Shown in pieces: positions 1-7,172 of a stretch of 10,688 nucleotides of DNA; position 1 is the stretch's first letter, and each line of letters opens with the position of its first letter. The notes under the pieces are model-generated. The model saw only the letters and a list, made by a program, of their open reading frames with translations. It was not told the DNA's origin and ran no database searches. The DNA comes from JAGLSB01 sp023135955. Lineage in GTDB: Bacteria; Bacteroidota; Bacteroidia; Bacteroidales; GCA-2748055. Made by a program: the position numbers and the translations under genes. The stretch is taken from NCBI GenBank assembly GCA_030673645.1, contig DAOVIO010000144.1, positions 1 to 10,688 of the forward strand, in the 5' to 3' direction.

Positions 1-1
1 C

Positions 2-124
2 TCGAGAAATATAGACATTGCAAAGTGGACTAAACACAATATTGGTATAACTAATTTAGCCAAACGAAAATACTTTCTCCAAAAAGAAGGGTGTGAAAAA
101 ATTTTGGAAAGGGAAATTTCTTAA
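2..124 (+). CDS. Possible 3' end of an unrecognised gene (partial, runs off the left edge)
   Basis: Reading from position 2 there are 40 sense codons without a stop, then TAA at 122-124. The peptide is basic and ends in KEGCEKILEREIS; no upstream start lies in the window. I do not recognise the family and assign no function. A 40-codon open stretch in DNA this AT-rich is suggestive, not conclusive. The last third overlaps an imperfect inverted repeat (89-129), so the stop codon may be supplied by a repeat element. A weak terminator-like hairpin follows at 181-197, which would fit a gene ending here. The alternative is that this stretch is non-coding. Confidence 0.38.
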   Translation, partial: SRNIDIAKWTKHNIGITNLAKRKYFLQKEGCEKILEREIS

Positions 125-139
125 CACCCCACCTCTGAG
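89..139. repeat. Imperfect inverted repeat, degenerate copy of the element at 528-585
   Basis: Arms 89-104 and 114-129 can pair over 16 positions with two mismatches around a 9-base loop. The right flank (127-139, ccccacctctgag) matches the right flank of the strong hairpin at 535-571 (573-585, ccccacctccgag) with one difference. Both elements also share the order G-run, A-run, T-run, C-run. I infer that the two are diverged copies of one palindromic repeat. Confidence 0.5.
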
Positions 140-180
140 GTTTTAGAATGCGGATAAATTATTAATATTTCTTGTTTTTC

Positions 181-197
181 AAACCTCACAGGTTTTT
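181..197 (+). terminator. Weak intrinsic terminator-like hairpin
   Basis: A 6-bp stem (181-186 aaacct with 190-195 aggttt) has a 3-base loop and is followed by two further Ts. It lies about 57 bases after the stop codon at 122-124 and may end that transcript. The stem is short and the T-tract brief, so it may be weak or fortuitous. Confidence 0.35.
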
Positions 198-340
198 GTA
201 GTTGAGCAGTAAATTGTTTTAAAAAGTTATTTTGTAAATCAATAAATACTGATGATTATCAACTACTTTGGAAGAGACTGCTTCAGTTGCCAAACTACCT
301 AAAACTCCTTTGTAATAAAACACATTGCTGTGGTTGAGAA

Positions 341-491
341 CGAGATTGCTTCAGTTGCCCTCGTACCTTGATCCAATGATCCAGTTTTCCAAAGGATGAA
401 GACGAGATTGCTTCAGTTGCCCTCGTACCTTGATCCAATGATCCAGTTTTCCAAAGGATGAAGACGAGATTGCTTCAGTCGCACTCGTACC
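341..491. repeat. 62-bp tandem repeat, about 2.4 copies
   Basis: Positions 341-402 and 403-464 are identical over all 62 bases. A third, partial copy begins at 465, identical for its first 15 bases and then diverging. Each unit opens with cgagattgcttcag, the arm of the interspersed element that continues to the right. Perfect identity of the two full units points to a recent duplication or continuing slippage/unequal exchange. There are no unique spacers between units, so this is not a CRISPR array. Confidence 0.9.
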
Positions 492-630
492 TCGTGCGCC
501 TTCGCAATGACGTGGCTTTGGCCGTGTGGGGGGTATAAAAAAGTTGGCGGCAAAGCCGCCAACTTTTTTATCCCCCACCTCCGAGTGCGCTCCGTTTTTG
601 CGAGCCGACGCAGGAGGCGAAGCAATCTCG
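465..630. repeat. Composite inverted-repeat element of about 166 bp
   Basis: The outer ends are a 12-bp inverted repeat: cgagattgcttc at 465-476 and gaagcaatctcg at 619-630. Inside the left half, 465-512 reads as a complete 'gagattgcttc...cgcaatgacg' unit. I know that motif as an interspersed palindromic repeat in many bacterial genomes, including Bacteroidota. The centre is the strong hairpin at 535-571. The nested symmetry suggests a non-autonomous, transposase-mobilised or REP-like element; no transposase gene is present in the window. Confidence 0.6.
535..571. repeat. Perfect 17-bp GC-rich hairpin with A- and T-tracts (bidirectional terminator-like)
   Basis: Bases 535-551 pair perfectly with 555-571 around an AAA loop. 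The stem top is the 9-bp gttggcggc/gccgccaac. Its base is six A:T pairs, so either strand would produce a stem followed by a U-run. G-run 529-533 and C-run 572-576 can extend the pairing if T534 is bulged. It has the form of a bidirectional intrinsic terminator, but sits inside the repeat element, so it may be the element's own core. Confidence 0.75.
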
Positions 631-694
631 TATCCTTTGTGGTTGCTCGATTCATATGTATTAAGTATTCCGACACAGGAGGCGAAGCAATCTC
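605..694. repeat. Two direct copies of a 25-bp 'gaagcaatctc' repeat end
   Basis: Positions 605-629 and 670-694 agree at 24 of 25 positions and share caggaggcgaagcaatctc. They are offset by 65 bp, close to the 62-bp period on the left side. Their orientation is opposite to the 'gagattgcttc' arms at 341, 403 and 465, so the whole stretch 341-694 has mirrored outer blocks. Confidence 0.8.
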
Positions 695-719
695 TTTGGT
701 ATAGGGGTTTAGGGGTTTC

Positions 720-774
720 GCGGTTACGTGGTTACGGTTTCTTTAACCACGTATTCCCGTATCCGCTTAACCGC
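720..774. repeat. Inverted repeat acgtggtta / taaccacgt
   Basis: A 9-bp perfect inner stem (726-734 with 744-752) is flanked by outer arms gcggtta (720-726) and taaccgc (768-774). It lies just right of the repeat block. It could be a further repeat remnant; no regulatory role can be assigned. Confidence 0.5.
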
Positions 775-910
775 TTGTTGTGTTACCTGTCTTTCCCTAA
801 ATCTAATTGTAACGCATAACAGAGATTTATATTCACCAACCTTACTCCTTATAAATTACTTATTTATGCAATAACAAAATTATAAATTAACATAAATTAT
901 ACGCCTAAGC

Positions 911-940
911 TTATTAATTGTAATATTTTCCTTATATTTG
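911..940 (+). promoter_or_regulatory. Predicted promoter of the gltBD leader
   Basis: TATATTTG at 933-940 matches the Bacteroidota -7 consensus TAnnTTTG exactly. At the usual 19-base spacing the -33 position reads TTA (911-913) rather than TTG, so that half is weak. It is the best promoter match between the repeat block and gltB. It would start RNA a few bases after 940, placing the short ORF at 956, the competing hairpins and the terminator in the 5' leader. Confidence 0.6.
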
Positions 941-955
941 CACATGATTATTAAA

Positions 956-1006
956 ATGAAAATTCTTCTAATACATATTATGACTAGAAATAGATTCTTA
1001 GTTTGA
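956..1006 (+). CDS. Putative leader peptide of the gltBD operon (16 aa)
   Basis: An ATG at 956 opens a 16-codon frame, MKILLIHIMTRNRFLV, ending with TGA at 1004-1006. An in-frame ATG at 944 would add four residues, but it lies only 3 bases past the -7 element and is probably at or upstream of the transcription start. The frame sits 15 bases after the -7 element, like the trp leader peptide in this window. Its stop codon is the first part of the antiterminator strand. There are no Glu or Gln codons. Notable runs are Ile-Leu-Leu-Ile-His-Ile, then Arg-Asn-Arg close to the first hairpin arm. Which aminoacyl-tRNA it would sense, if any, is unresolved. It could also be chance. Confidence 0.45.
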   Translation: MKILLIHIMTRNRFLV

Positions 1007-1068
1007 GAATGGGGAATTTATTGTGTAAAATTTATTTAACCGTTCTCACAAAAGAGAGCGGTTTTTTT
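994..1068 (+). promoter_or_regulatory. Candidate transcription attenuator of gltBD (mutually exclusive hairpins)
   Basis: Three pairings compete. Segments 1:2 pair 994-1000 (attctta) with 1004-1010 (tgagaat), 7 bp with one G:U and a 3-base loop. Segments 2:3 pair 1004-1012 (tgagaatgg) with 1040-1048 (ccgttctca), 9 bp with one G:U. Segments 3:4 form the terminator stem, 1038-1047 with 1054-1063. Segment 2 starts exactly at the leader ORF stop codon, so a ribosome finishing the peptide would cover it and favour termination. Pairing and layout are read from the sequence; ribosome-controlled attenuation is inferred by analogy with trp-type leaders. Confidence 0.5.
1038..1068 (+). terminator. Intrinsic terminator in the gltB leader
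   Basis: A 10-bp stem (1038-1047 aaccgttctc with 1054-1063 gagagcggtt, one G:U pair) has a 6-base loop and leads into a run of seven Ts (1062-1068). It ends only 19 bases before the gltB start and downstream of the predicted promoter. It must therefore be read through for gltBD to be expressed from that promoter. Confidence 0.8.
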
Positions 1069-1087
1069 ATTATTTAATTGTAGAAAA

Positions 1088-4000
1088 ATGGATTTACAGA
1101 GACCCAGAGAAAAGGGAATGTATAGGTCAGAATTCGAGCATGATAATTGCGGGATAGGATTTGTAGCCCATTTAAAGGGAAAGAAGTCGCATAAGATTAT
1201 TCAAATGGGATTGGAAGTCCTGGAGAATATGACTCACCGGGGTGCCGAAGGCGCTGATAGTAAAACAGGTGATGGGGCAGGGGTTTTGCTTCAGATTCCA
1301 CGTGATTTCTACTTGATTCAAGGATTTGGCTTACCTCCTGAAGGACAATTTGGAACTGGTATTATCTTTCTGCCTCAGGATAAGGCTGAAGCGGAACAAT
1401 GTTTAACTATAATAACAGAATTAGTAGAAAAAGAAGGAATTGAATTAATTGGTTTTAGGGATGTCCCTCGCGATAATAGCAGTCTGGGTGAAGTTGCAAA
1501 AGCAGCGGAACCTTTTATGCAACAAATTTTGCTAGGTGCAGATATTCCTCAGGAAGAGCTGGAACGGAAACTATATATAATTCGCAAGAAAGCAGAGAAA
1601 ATAATCAGGGACTCTGATTTAAAGCAAAAAGATATATTCTATATTGTTTCTCTTTCTTCACAAGTTCTTATCTACAAGGGGATGTTAACATCTCCCCAGT
1701 TAAGAGAATATTATCTCGACCTTCAAGATGTAAGGTTTCATAGTGGTATTGCACTCGTGCATTCTCGTTTTAGTACTAACACTTTTCCCTCATGGGATCT
1801 AGCCCAGCCTTTCAGAATGTTGGCGCATAATGGTGAAATTAATACGGTAAAGGGAAACCGGTTTTGGATGGAAGCAAGAGAGTCAATCCTTAAATCGAAA
1901 AATTTAGGTGATTTAAGGGAACTTTATCCAATTATTGAACCAGATAAAAGTGATTCAGCATCACTCGATAATGTTCTGGAGTTTCTTTATATGAGTGGAA
2001 AATCTCTTCCTCATGCTTTATCTATTCTTATTCCGGAATCATGGAATACTAAAAACCCAATTCCTCCGGCTTTACGGGCATTTTATGAATATCATTCAAC
2101 CTTTATGGAGCCATGGGATGGACCGGCATCTTTATTAATATCAGATGGTCGATTTATAGGCGGTACTCTTGATAGAAATGGTTTACGTCCTTCAAGATAT
2201 GTGATTACAGATACCGATCTGATGATTATGGGTTCCGAAGTAGGTGTGCAAACCTGTGATCCTGGTGAAATAATTCAAAAAGGAAGACTACAGCCTGGTA
2301 AAATGTTGCTTATTGATACTAAGGAGGGGAAAATATTTTACGATCAAGAATTAAAAAAGGCTCTCTCTGAACAGTATCCATATCAGGAATGGATAGAGAA
2401 GAATATGGTAACTCTCGATGAAATTGAATCGGGGCTTAATCCTAAGCCGGGCATGGAGGAGAAACATGAATTATACCTTCGTGCTTTCAATTATACAAGA
2501 GAAGATATAGAGACTACCATTATTCCAATGGCTGAGACAGCAAAAGAGCCTATTGGCTCAATGGGTAATGATACTCCTCTGGCTGTGCTTTCTCAAAAAC
2601 CTCAGCGTTTATTTAACTATTTTAAGCAATTATTCGCACAGGTTACCAACCCTGCAATCGACCCAATAAGGGAGGAGTTGGTAATGAGTTTAACCGGATA
2701 TATTGGTTCACTTCAAAAAAATCTATTGGACGAGAATCCGGATCATGTGAAAATGATAAAATTCAGAAATCCGGTAATAAGCAATACCAGTTTTCAGGTT
2801 GTGAAGAATCTCACTTATAAAGGTTTTTCCAATATTGTTATTCCAATTGTTTTTCATGTGAATAATAAAGCTGAAGGACTTGAAGCATCACTCAAAAGAA
2901 TTTGCAAAGAAGCTGCTGCAGCTGTTGATGCTGGAGTGAATTATATTGTATTGAGTGACAGGGATATAGACGAACAATATGCCCCAATTCCATCTCTGCT
3001 TGCCGTTTCCACAGTACATCACTATTTGATTTCAAAGAGGAAAAGAATGCAGATAGATCTTGTTGTAGAGACTGCTGAAGCTCGTGAGGTTCACCATTTT
3101 GCCCTTTTATTCGGATATGGTGCTTCAATTATAAATCCTTATCTGGTTTTTTCAGTAATCGAAAAACTTGTAAGGGAAAAGCGTATTCAACAGGATTTTC
3201 AAAAAGCAGAACAGAATTATATCAAAGCTGTTAATCAGGCTTTATTGAAAATCTTGTCTAAGATGGGGATATCCACTCTTCGGTCATATCGGTCAGCACA
3301 GGTTTTTGAGGCTGTGGGAATTTCCAAAGATGTTACTGATAAATATTTTAGAGGAACAGTCTCCAGGATTGGAGGAATGGGACTGGATGATATAGCCGAA
3401 GAAGTATTAAAACCGCATAAGGAAGCATTTATAGAGTCAACACCCGATATTAGATTATTTTCAGGTGTTTATAGTTATAGGAAATACGGTGAGCATCATG
3501 CATGGAATCCGGATACAATTTCTCTTTTGCAATGGAGTACCAGAAGTGGTGATTATCAAAAATACAAGGAATTCTCAGCAGTTGTTCAAAAGGATAATCA
3601 GAATCCTACTTTTTTGCGTGGTTTTTTTGATTTTAAAAAGAGTCCAATTGATATTTCAGAAGTTGAACCTGCAAGTGAAATTACTCGTCGCTTTGTGACA
3701 GGTGCAATGTCCTATGGTTCTATTAGCAGGGAAGCACATGAGACTCTTGCCATTGCCATGAATAGAATTGGTGGGCGAAGTAATACAGGTGAAGGGGGAG
3801 AAGATCCTGAAAGGTTTTTGCCAAGAGAAGATGGTGATTGCACGCGAAGTTCAATAAAACAGGTCGCCTCCGGTCGATTTGGAGTTACCTCAAACTATTT
3901 AGTGAATGCTGATGAGATTCAGATTAAAGTTGCCCAGGGAGCGAAACCTGGTGAAGGGGGACAACTTCCCGGACATAAGGTGAGTAAGATAATTGCAAAA

Positions 4001-5629
4001 ACACGCTATTCAATTCCGGGAATTACACTAATATCTCCGCCACCACATCACGATATTTATTCCATTGAAGACCTTGCCCAGTTAATTTTCGATTTGAAAA
4101 ATGTAAATCCAAAAGCTGTCATTAGTGTTAAGCTGGTTTCCGAGACTGGTGTGGGAACAATTGCTGCTGGTGTAGCGAAAGCTAAAGCCGATCTTATTAT
4201 TATTAGCGGAGCTGAAGGTGGTACTGGTGCAAGTCCAAGTTCATCCATAAAACACACTGGATTACCTATGGAAATGGGATTAGCTGAGACACAACAAACT
4301 CTGGTTCTAAATAATCTTAGAAAGAATGTTGTTTTGCAAACTGATGGACAGCTGAAAAATGGATATGACGTTGTAAGTGCTGCCTTACTGGGTGCCGAGG
4401 AATTTGGTTTTGCTACTTCAGCCCTCATCGTTATGGGTTGTGTAATGATGCGAAAATGTCACATAAATACCTGTCCGGTTGGAGTTGCTACACAGGATGA
4501 AGAATTACGTAAGAAATTCAGAGGAAAAGCAGATTTTCTTGTTAATTACTTCAATTTTATTGCTGAAGAGGTGAGAGAGATAATGGCTGAAATGGGTATT
4601 CGTACATTTAATGAGATGGTTGGTCGCTCCGATTTAATTACACAATCTACTAAAGTAAACAGTCCAAAAAGTTCTGGTTTAGATCTCTCAGATCTAATTT
4701 TAAAAACCTTAGATGACACCGGGAATTCACTCTATAAAACTACAGAGCAAGATCATAAGATTGAGAATGTCATCGACTACAAGTTAATATCAAAATCTAA
4801 AGCTGCAATTGAAAAAAAGGAGAATGTTAAAATATCATCTCCAATAATAAACACTGACAGGGCTGTTGGAGCAATGCTTTCCGGTGAGGTCTCTAAGAAG
4901 TATGGTTTTGAGGGATTACCTGAAAATACCATAAATTGTAATTTTCAAGGATCTGCCGGACAAAGTTTTGGAGCTTTTCTCGCAAAGGGGATCACTTTTA
5001 AACTTGAGGGTGATAGCAACGATTATCTTGGAAAAGGATTGTCGGGTGGACAAATAGTTGTTGTTCCTGATAAGAAATCCGATTTTGAACCGGAGGAAAA
5101 TATTATTATTGGAAATACAGTATTATATGGTGCCACTAAAGGAGAAATATTTATTAATGGTATTGCCGGGGAGAGATTCTGTGTCAGGAACAGTGGAGCA
5201 ACAGCCGTTGTAGAAGGTGTTGGCGATCACTGTTGTGAATATATGACTGGAGGAAGAACTGTAGTATTAGGAAAAACCGGTCGTAACTTTGCTGCTGGAA
5301 TGAGCGGTGGAATTGCATATGTACTAAATTCGGATGGTAATTTTGATTATTTCTGTAATATGGGAATGGTGGATCTTAGTCTTGTTGAAGATCGAACCGA
5401 TGTAAAGGAATTAAAAGAATTGATAAGGAAACATGTTAAATATACTTCTAGTCCGTTGGGAAAGAAAATCCTGGATAATTGGGAAGAGTATATTGATAAA
5501 TTCATTAAGGTAATTCCTTATGAGTATAAGAAAGTATTAGAAGAAGAAAAACTTGATGCTCTGAAAAAGAAGATTGATAAAATGGAAGTTGATGTTGAGC
5601 ATTCAAAATTTGAAGATAATAATTTATAA
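1088..5629 (+). CDS. gltB: Glutamate synthase (GOGAT) large/alpha subunit
   Basis: This subunit hydrolyses glutamine and passes the ammonia through a tunnel to 2-oxoglutarate, giving two glutamates with electrons from GltD. It has 1513 residues, the normal length for bacterial GltB. The class-II amidotransferase domain starts at Cys21 (EHDNCGIGF), the nucleophile after removal of a 20-residue propeptide. HSRFSTNTFPSW at 225-236 is part of that active site. A central domain (about 480-770) is followed by the FMN-binding synthase barrel (about 855-1200). The [3Fe-4S] ligands are Cys1118, Cys1124 and Cys1129 (C-x5-C-x4-C). The C-terminal GXGXG beta-helix spans about 1253-1460. The start at 1088 gives the propeptide form usual in Bacteroidota; Met11 (1118) is the only nearby alternative. 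gltD follows after one base. No frameshift or missing key residue is seen. Confidence 0.97.
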   Translation: MDLQRPREKGMYRSEFEHDNCGIGFVAHLKGKKSHKIIQMGLEVLENMTHRGAEGADSKTGDGAGVLLQIPRDFYLIQGFGLPPEGQFGTGIIFLPQDKAEAEQCLTIITELVEKEGIELIGFRDVPRDNSSLGEVAKAAEPFMQQILLGADIPQEELERKLYIIRKKAEKIIRDSDLKQKDIFYIVSLSSQVLIYKGMLTSPQLREYYLDLQDVRFHSGIALVHSRFSTNTFPSWDLAQPFRMLAHNGEINTVKGNRFWMEARESILKSKNLGDLRELYPIIEPDKSDSASLDNVLEFLYMSGKSLPHALSILIPESWNTKNPIPPALRAFYEYHSTFMEPWDGPASLLISDGRFIGGTLDRNGLRPSRYVITDTDLMIMGSEVGVQTCDPGEIIQKGRLQPGKMLLIDTKEGKIFYDQELKKALSEQYPYQEWIEKNMVTLDEIESGLNPKPGMEEKHELYLRAFNYTREDIETTIIPMAETAKEPIGSMGNDTPLAVLSQKPQRLFNYFKQLFAQVTNPAIDPIREELVMSLTGYIGSLQKNLLDENPDHVKMIKFRNPVISNTSFQVVKNLTYKGFSNIVIPIVFHVNNKAEGLEASLKRICKEAAAAVDAGVNYIVLSDRDIDEQYAPIPSLLAVSTVHHYLISKRKRMQIDLVVETAEAREVHHFALLFGYGASIINPYLVFSVIEKLVREKRIQQDFQKAEQNYIKAVNQALLKILSKMGISTLRSYRSAQVFEAVGISKDVTDKYFRGTVSRIGGMGLDDIAEEVLKPHKEAFIESTPDIRLFSGVYSYRKYGEHHAWNPDTISLLQWSTRSGDYQKYKEFSAVVQKDNQNPTFLRGFFDFKKSPIDISEVEPASEITRRFVTGAMSYGSISREAHETLAIAMNRIGGRSNTGEGGEDPERFLPREDGDCTRSSIKQVASGRFGVTSNYLVNADEIQIKVAQGAKPGEGGQLPGHKVSKIIAKTRYSIPGITLISPPPHHDIYSIEDLAQLIFDLKNVNPKAVISVKLVSETGVGTIAAGVAKAKADLIIISGAEGGTGASPSSSIKHTGLPMEMGLAETQQTLVLNNLRKNVVLQTDGQLKNGYDVVSAALLGAEEFGFATSALIVMGCVMMRKCHINTCPVGVATQDEELRKKFRGKADFLVNYFNFIAEEVREIMAEMGIRTFNEMVGRSDLITQSTKVNSPKSSGLDLSDLILKTLDDTGNSLYKTTEQDHKIENVIDYKLISKSKAAIEKKENVKISSPIINTDRAVGAMLSGEVSKKYGFEGLPENTINCNFQGSAGQSFGAFLAKGITFKLEGDSNDYLGKGLSGGQIVVVPDKKSDFEPEENIIIGNTVLYGATKGEIFINGIAGERFCVRNSGATAVVEGVGDHCCEYMTGGRTVVLGKTGRNFAAGMSGGIAYVLNSDGNFDYFCNMGMVDLSLVEDRTDVKELKELIRKHVKYTSSPLGKKILDNWEEYIDKFIKVIPYEYKKVLEEEKLDALKKKIDKMEVDVEHSKFEDNNL

Positions 5630-5630
5630 G

Positions 5631-7064
5631 ATGGGAGATCCAAAAGGTTTTATAAAAATTGCCAGGAAGGAGGCAGGAAATCGTCCTTTGACAGATAGAG
5701 TTCATGATTTTGGTGAGGTTGAGCAAACCTTGAACTCAGAAGATCGGAAATTGCAGGGTGCTCGTTGTATGGATTGTGGAATCCCTTTTTGTCATTGGGG
5801 TTGTCCGGTAGATAACATTATTCCTGACTGGAATGATATGTTGTCTAAAGGAGAGTGGAAAAAAGCACTTAATCTGCTTCATTCAACCAATAATTTTCCG
5901 GAATTTACAGGGAGAGTATGCCCTGCACCTTGCGAACATTCTTGTGTGTTGAATATCGATGAATCGCCCGTTACTATCCGGGAAAATGAGGCTGCAATTG
6001 TCGAATTTGGTTTTAAAGAAGGATATATAAAAGCAAAGCCACCTGAAAAAAGGACTGGTAGAACTGTTGCAGTAATTGGATCGGGACCGGCTGGGTTAGC
6101 ATGCGCAGATCTGCTTAATAAATGGGGACACACGGTAACACTTTTTGAGAAAGATAATGCAATTGGTGGATTGCTTCGTTATGGTATTCCGGATTTTAAA
6201 TTGGCCAAAGTATTTGTTGACAGGCGTGTAAAGATATTAGAGAAAGAAGGTTTAATTCTGAAAACTTCAGTTGAAGTGGGAAAAGATATTTCTGCAACGA
6301 AATTACTTTCTTCTTTTGATGCAGTTTGTCTTGCCGTGGGAGCTATGAAGCCAAGAGAGTTGGATGTTGAAGGCAAGGAATTGGACGGGATTCATTTTGC
6401 AATGGAATTTCTTAGTCAGCAAAATAAAATAAACAGAGGGGAAGACATACCTTACGATGTGAAAATAGATGCAAAAGATCGTCATGTTGTAATTATTGGA
6501 GGCGGAGATACTGGCTCTGATTGTGTCGGTACTGCTATCAGGCAGGGAGCCAGATCAATAACCCAGGTAGAAATAATGCCTAAACCACCTGTTAAAAGAG
6601 TAGAAGATAACCCCTGGCCCTTATATGGTCAGATTCTAAAAACAACTAGTTCTCATGAAGAAGGTTGTGACAGAAAGTGGAGCTTATCTACAGAGAAATT
6701 TATAGGTACAAGACAAAGGGTTAGTGAAATAAGACTGAACCAGGTAAAATGGGAGAAGAATGATAATGGTAAGTATGAAATGAAAATTGTCCCGGATAGT
6801 ACTGAGTTTTTAAAGGCTGATCTGGTTCTTATTGCTATGGGATTTACTCAGCCTGTTCACGAAGGATTACTGGATGATATGGGTCTTAAGTATTCCGATA
6901 GACAAAATATTCTTGTATCAGAAAATAACCAAACCCAGATTGAAAAGGTATTTGCTGCCGGCGATTCAGTTTTGGGAGCAAGTCTGGTAGTAAGAGCAAT
7001 TAAATCGGGGAGAGATGCTGCCAGCAGTATAGATAATTACTTAAAATCATTAGATAAAAAATAA
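5631..7064 (+). CDS. gltD: Glutamate synthase small/beta subunit
   Basis: This flavoprotein takes electrons from NAD(P)H via FAD and passes them through Fe-S clusters to the FMN of GltB. The first cysteine set is Cys46, 49, 54 and 58 (C-x2-C-x4-C-x3-C). The second is Cys97, 101 and 105 (CPAPCEHSC). The FAD Rossmann motif is near 146-160 (AVIGSGPAGLAC) and the NAD(P)H motif near 284-296 (VVIIGGGDTGSD). A C-terminal FAD contact reads AAGDSVLGASLVVRAI. At 477 residues it is normal for GltD. The frame is open upstream to an ATG at 5574 inside gltB. I chose ATG 5631 because family members begin MG[DN]P-x-GF and it follows the gltB stop by one base, implying translational coupling. No separate terminator follows; the trp leader terminator at 7201-7232 may also end this transcript. 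Confidence 0.96.
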   Translation: MGDPKGFIKIARKEAGNRPLTDRVHDFGEVEQTLNSEDRKLQGARCMDCGIPFCHWGCPVDNIIPDWNDMLSKGEWKKALNLLHSTNNFPEFTGRVCPAPCEHSCVLNIDESPVTIRENEAAIVEFGFKEGYIKAKPPEKRTGRTVAVIGSGPAGLACADLLNKWGHTVTLFEKDNAIGGLLRYGIPDFKLAKVFVDRRVKILEKEGLILKTSVEVGKDISATKLLSSFDAVCLAVGAMKPRELDVEGKELDGIHFAMEFLSQQNKINRGEDIPYDVKIDAKDRHVVIIGGGDTGSDCVGTAIRQGARSITQVEIMPKPPVKRVEDNPWPLYGQILKTTSSHEEGCDRKWSLSTEKFIGTRQRVSEIRLNQVKWEKNDNGKYEMKIVPDSTEFLKADLVLIAMGFTQPVHEGLLDDMGLKYSDRQNILVSENNQTQIEKVFAAGDSVLGASLVVRAIKSGRDAASSIDNYLKSLDKK

Positions 7065-7072
7065 CATTATTC

Positions 7073-7102
7073 TTGTAAAATAATATATTATTACTATTTT
7101 TG
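7073..7102 (+). promoter_or_regulatory. Predicted promoter of the trp leader-trpB2 transcript
   Basis: TTG at 7073-7075, a 19-base spacer and TATTTTTG at 7095-7102 match the Bacteroidota promoter pattern (TTTG or TTG, about 19 bases, TAnnTTTG) in both elements and in spacing. Transcription would begin around 7107-7110, only a few bases before the leader peptide ATG at 7113. A 14-base AT palindrome (7079-7092) occupies the spacer. Confidence 0.72.
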
Positions 7103-7112
7103 AAATCATAAA

Positions 7113-7172
7113 ATGATAACAATTGTTACATATACACGTTGGTGGTGGCACATTCTAATGAGTGAGTCGTAA
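7113..7172 (+). CDS. trpL: trp operon-type leader peptide (19 aa, three consecutive Trp codons)
   Basis: ATG 7113 to TAA 7170-7172 encodes MITIVTYTRWWWHILMSES. Three TGG codons lie in a row at 7140-7148; Trp is rare, so a WWW run in a 19-residue peptide before a tryptophan synthase gene is strong evidence. Ribosomes short of Trp-tRNA would stall here. The frame starts 10 bases after the -7 element, so the RNA is nearly leaderless and has no room for a Shine-Dalgarno site. Its stop codon lies within the antiterminator strand, as expected for a classic ribosome-controlled attenuator. The peptide itself probably has no function beyond sensing. Confidence 0.88.
   Translation: MITIVTYTRWWWHILMSES

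Larger units (their letters stand above)
125..943. other. Gene-free, repeat-rich intergenic stretch upstream of gltB
   Basis: No open reading frame here looks like a protein. The open frames on both strands at about 350-820 are translations of repeats. Positions 140-340 are AT-rich with one weak hairpin and one degenerate repeat copy (271-291, gaagagactgcttcagttgcc). Positions 341-694 hold tandem and interspersed repeats and are much richer in G+C than the surroundings. Positions 720-774 hold another inverted repeat. Positions 780-930 are AT-rich and I see nothing in them. No tRNA, rRNA or CRISPR structure is apparent. Confidence 0.75.

Noticed and set aside
1..18. Possible minus-strand gene start (ATG at 16-18) running off the left edge
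   Set aside because: Only six codons are visible, which is not enough to support a gene.
341..491. CRISPR-like array
   Set aside because: The 62-bp units abut each other directly, with no unique spacers of regular length and no cas genes.
351..819. Overlapping short open frames on both strands in the repeat block
   Set aside because: They translate the tandem and inverted repeats, overlap one another in opposite frames and have repeat-derived, low-plausibility peptides.
4057..4428. 123-codon antisense frame inside gltB
   Set aside because: It lies wholly opposite the conserved FMN domain of gltB, and its peptide looks like a complement shadow with no family resemblance.
5574..5630. Upstream start that would extend GltD by 19 residues into gltB
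   Set aside because: The extra residues do not resemble GltD N-termini, whereas MGDPKGF at 5631 does, one base after the gltB stop.
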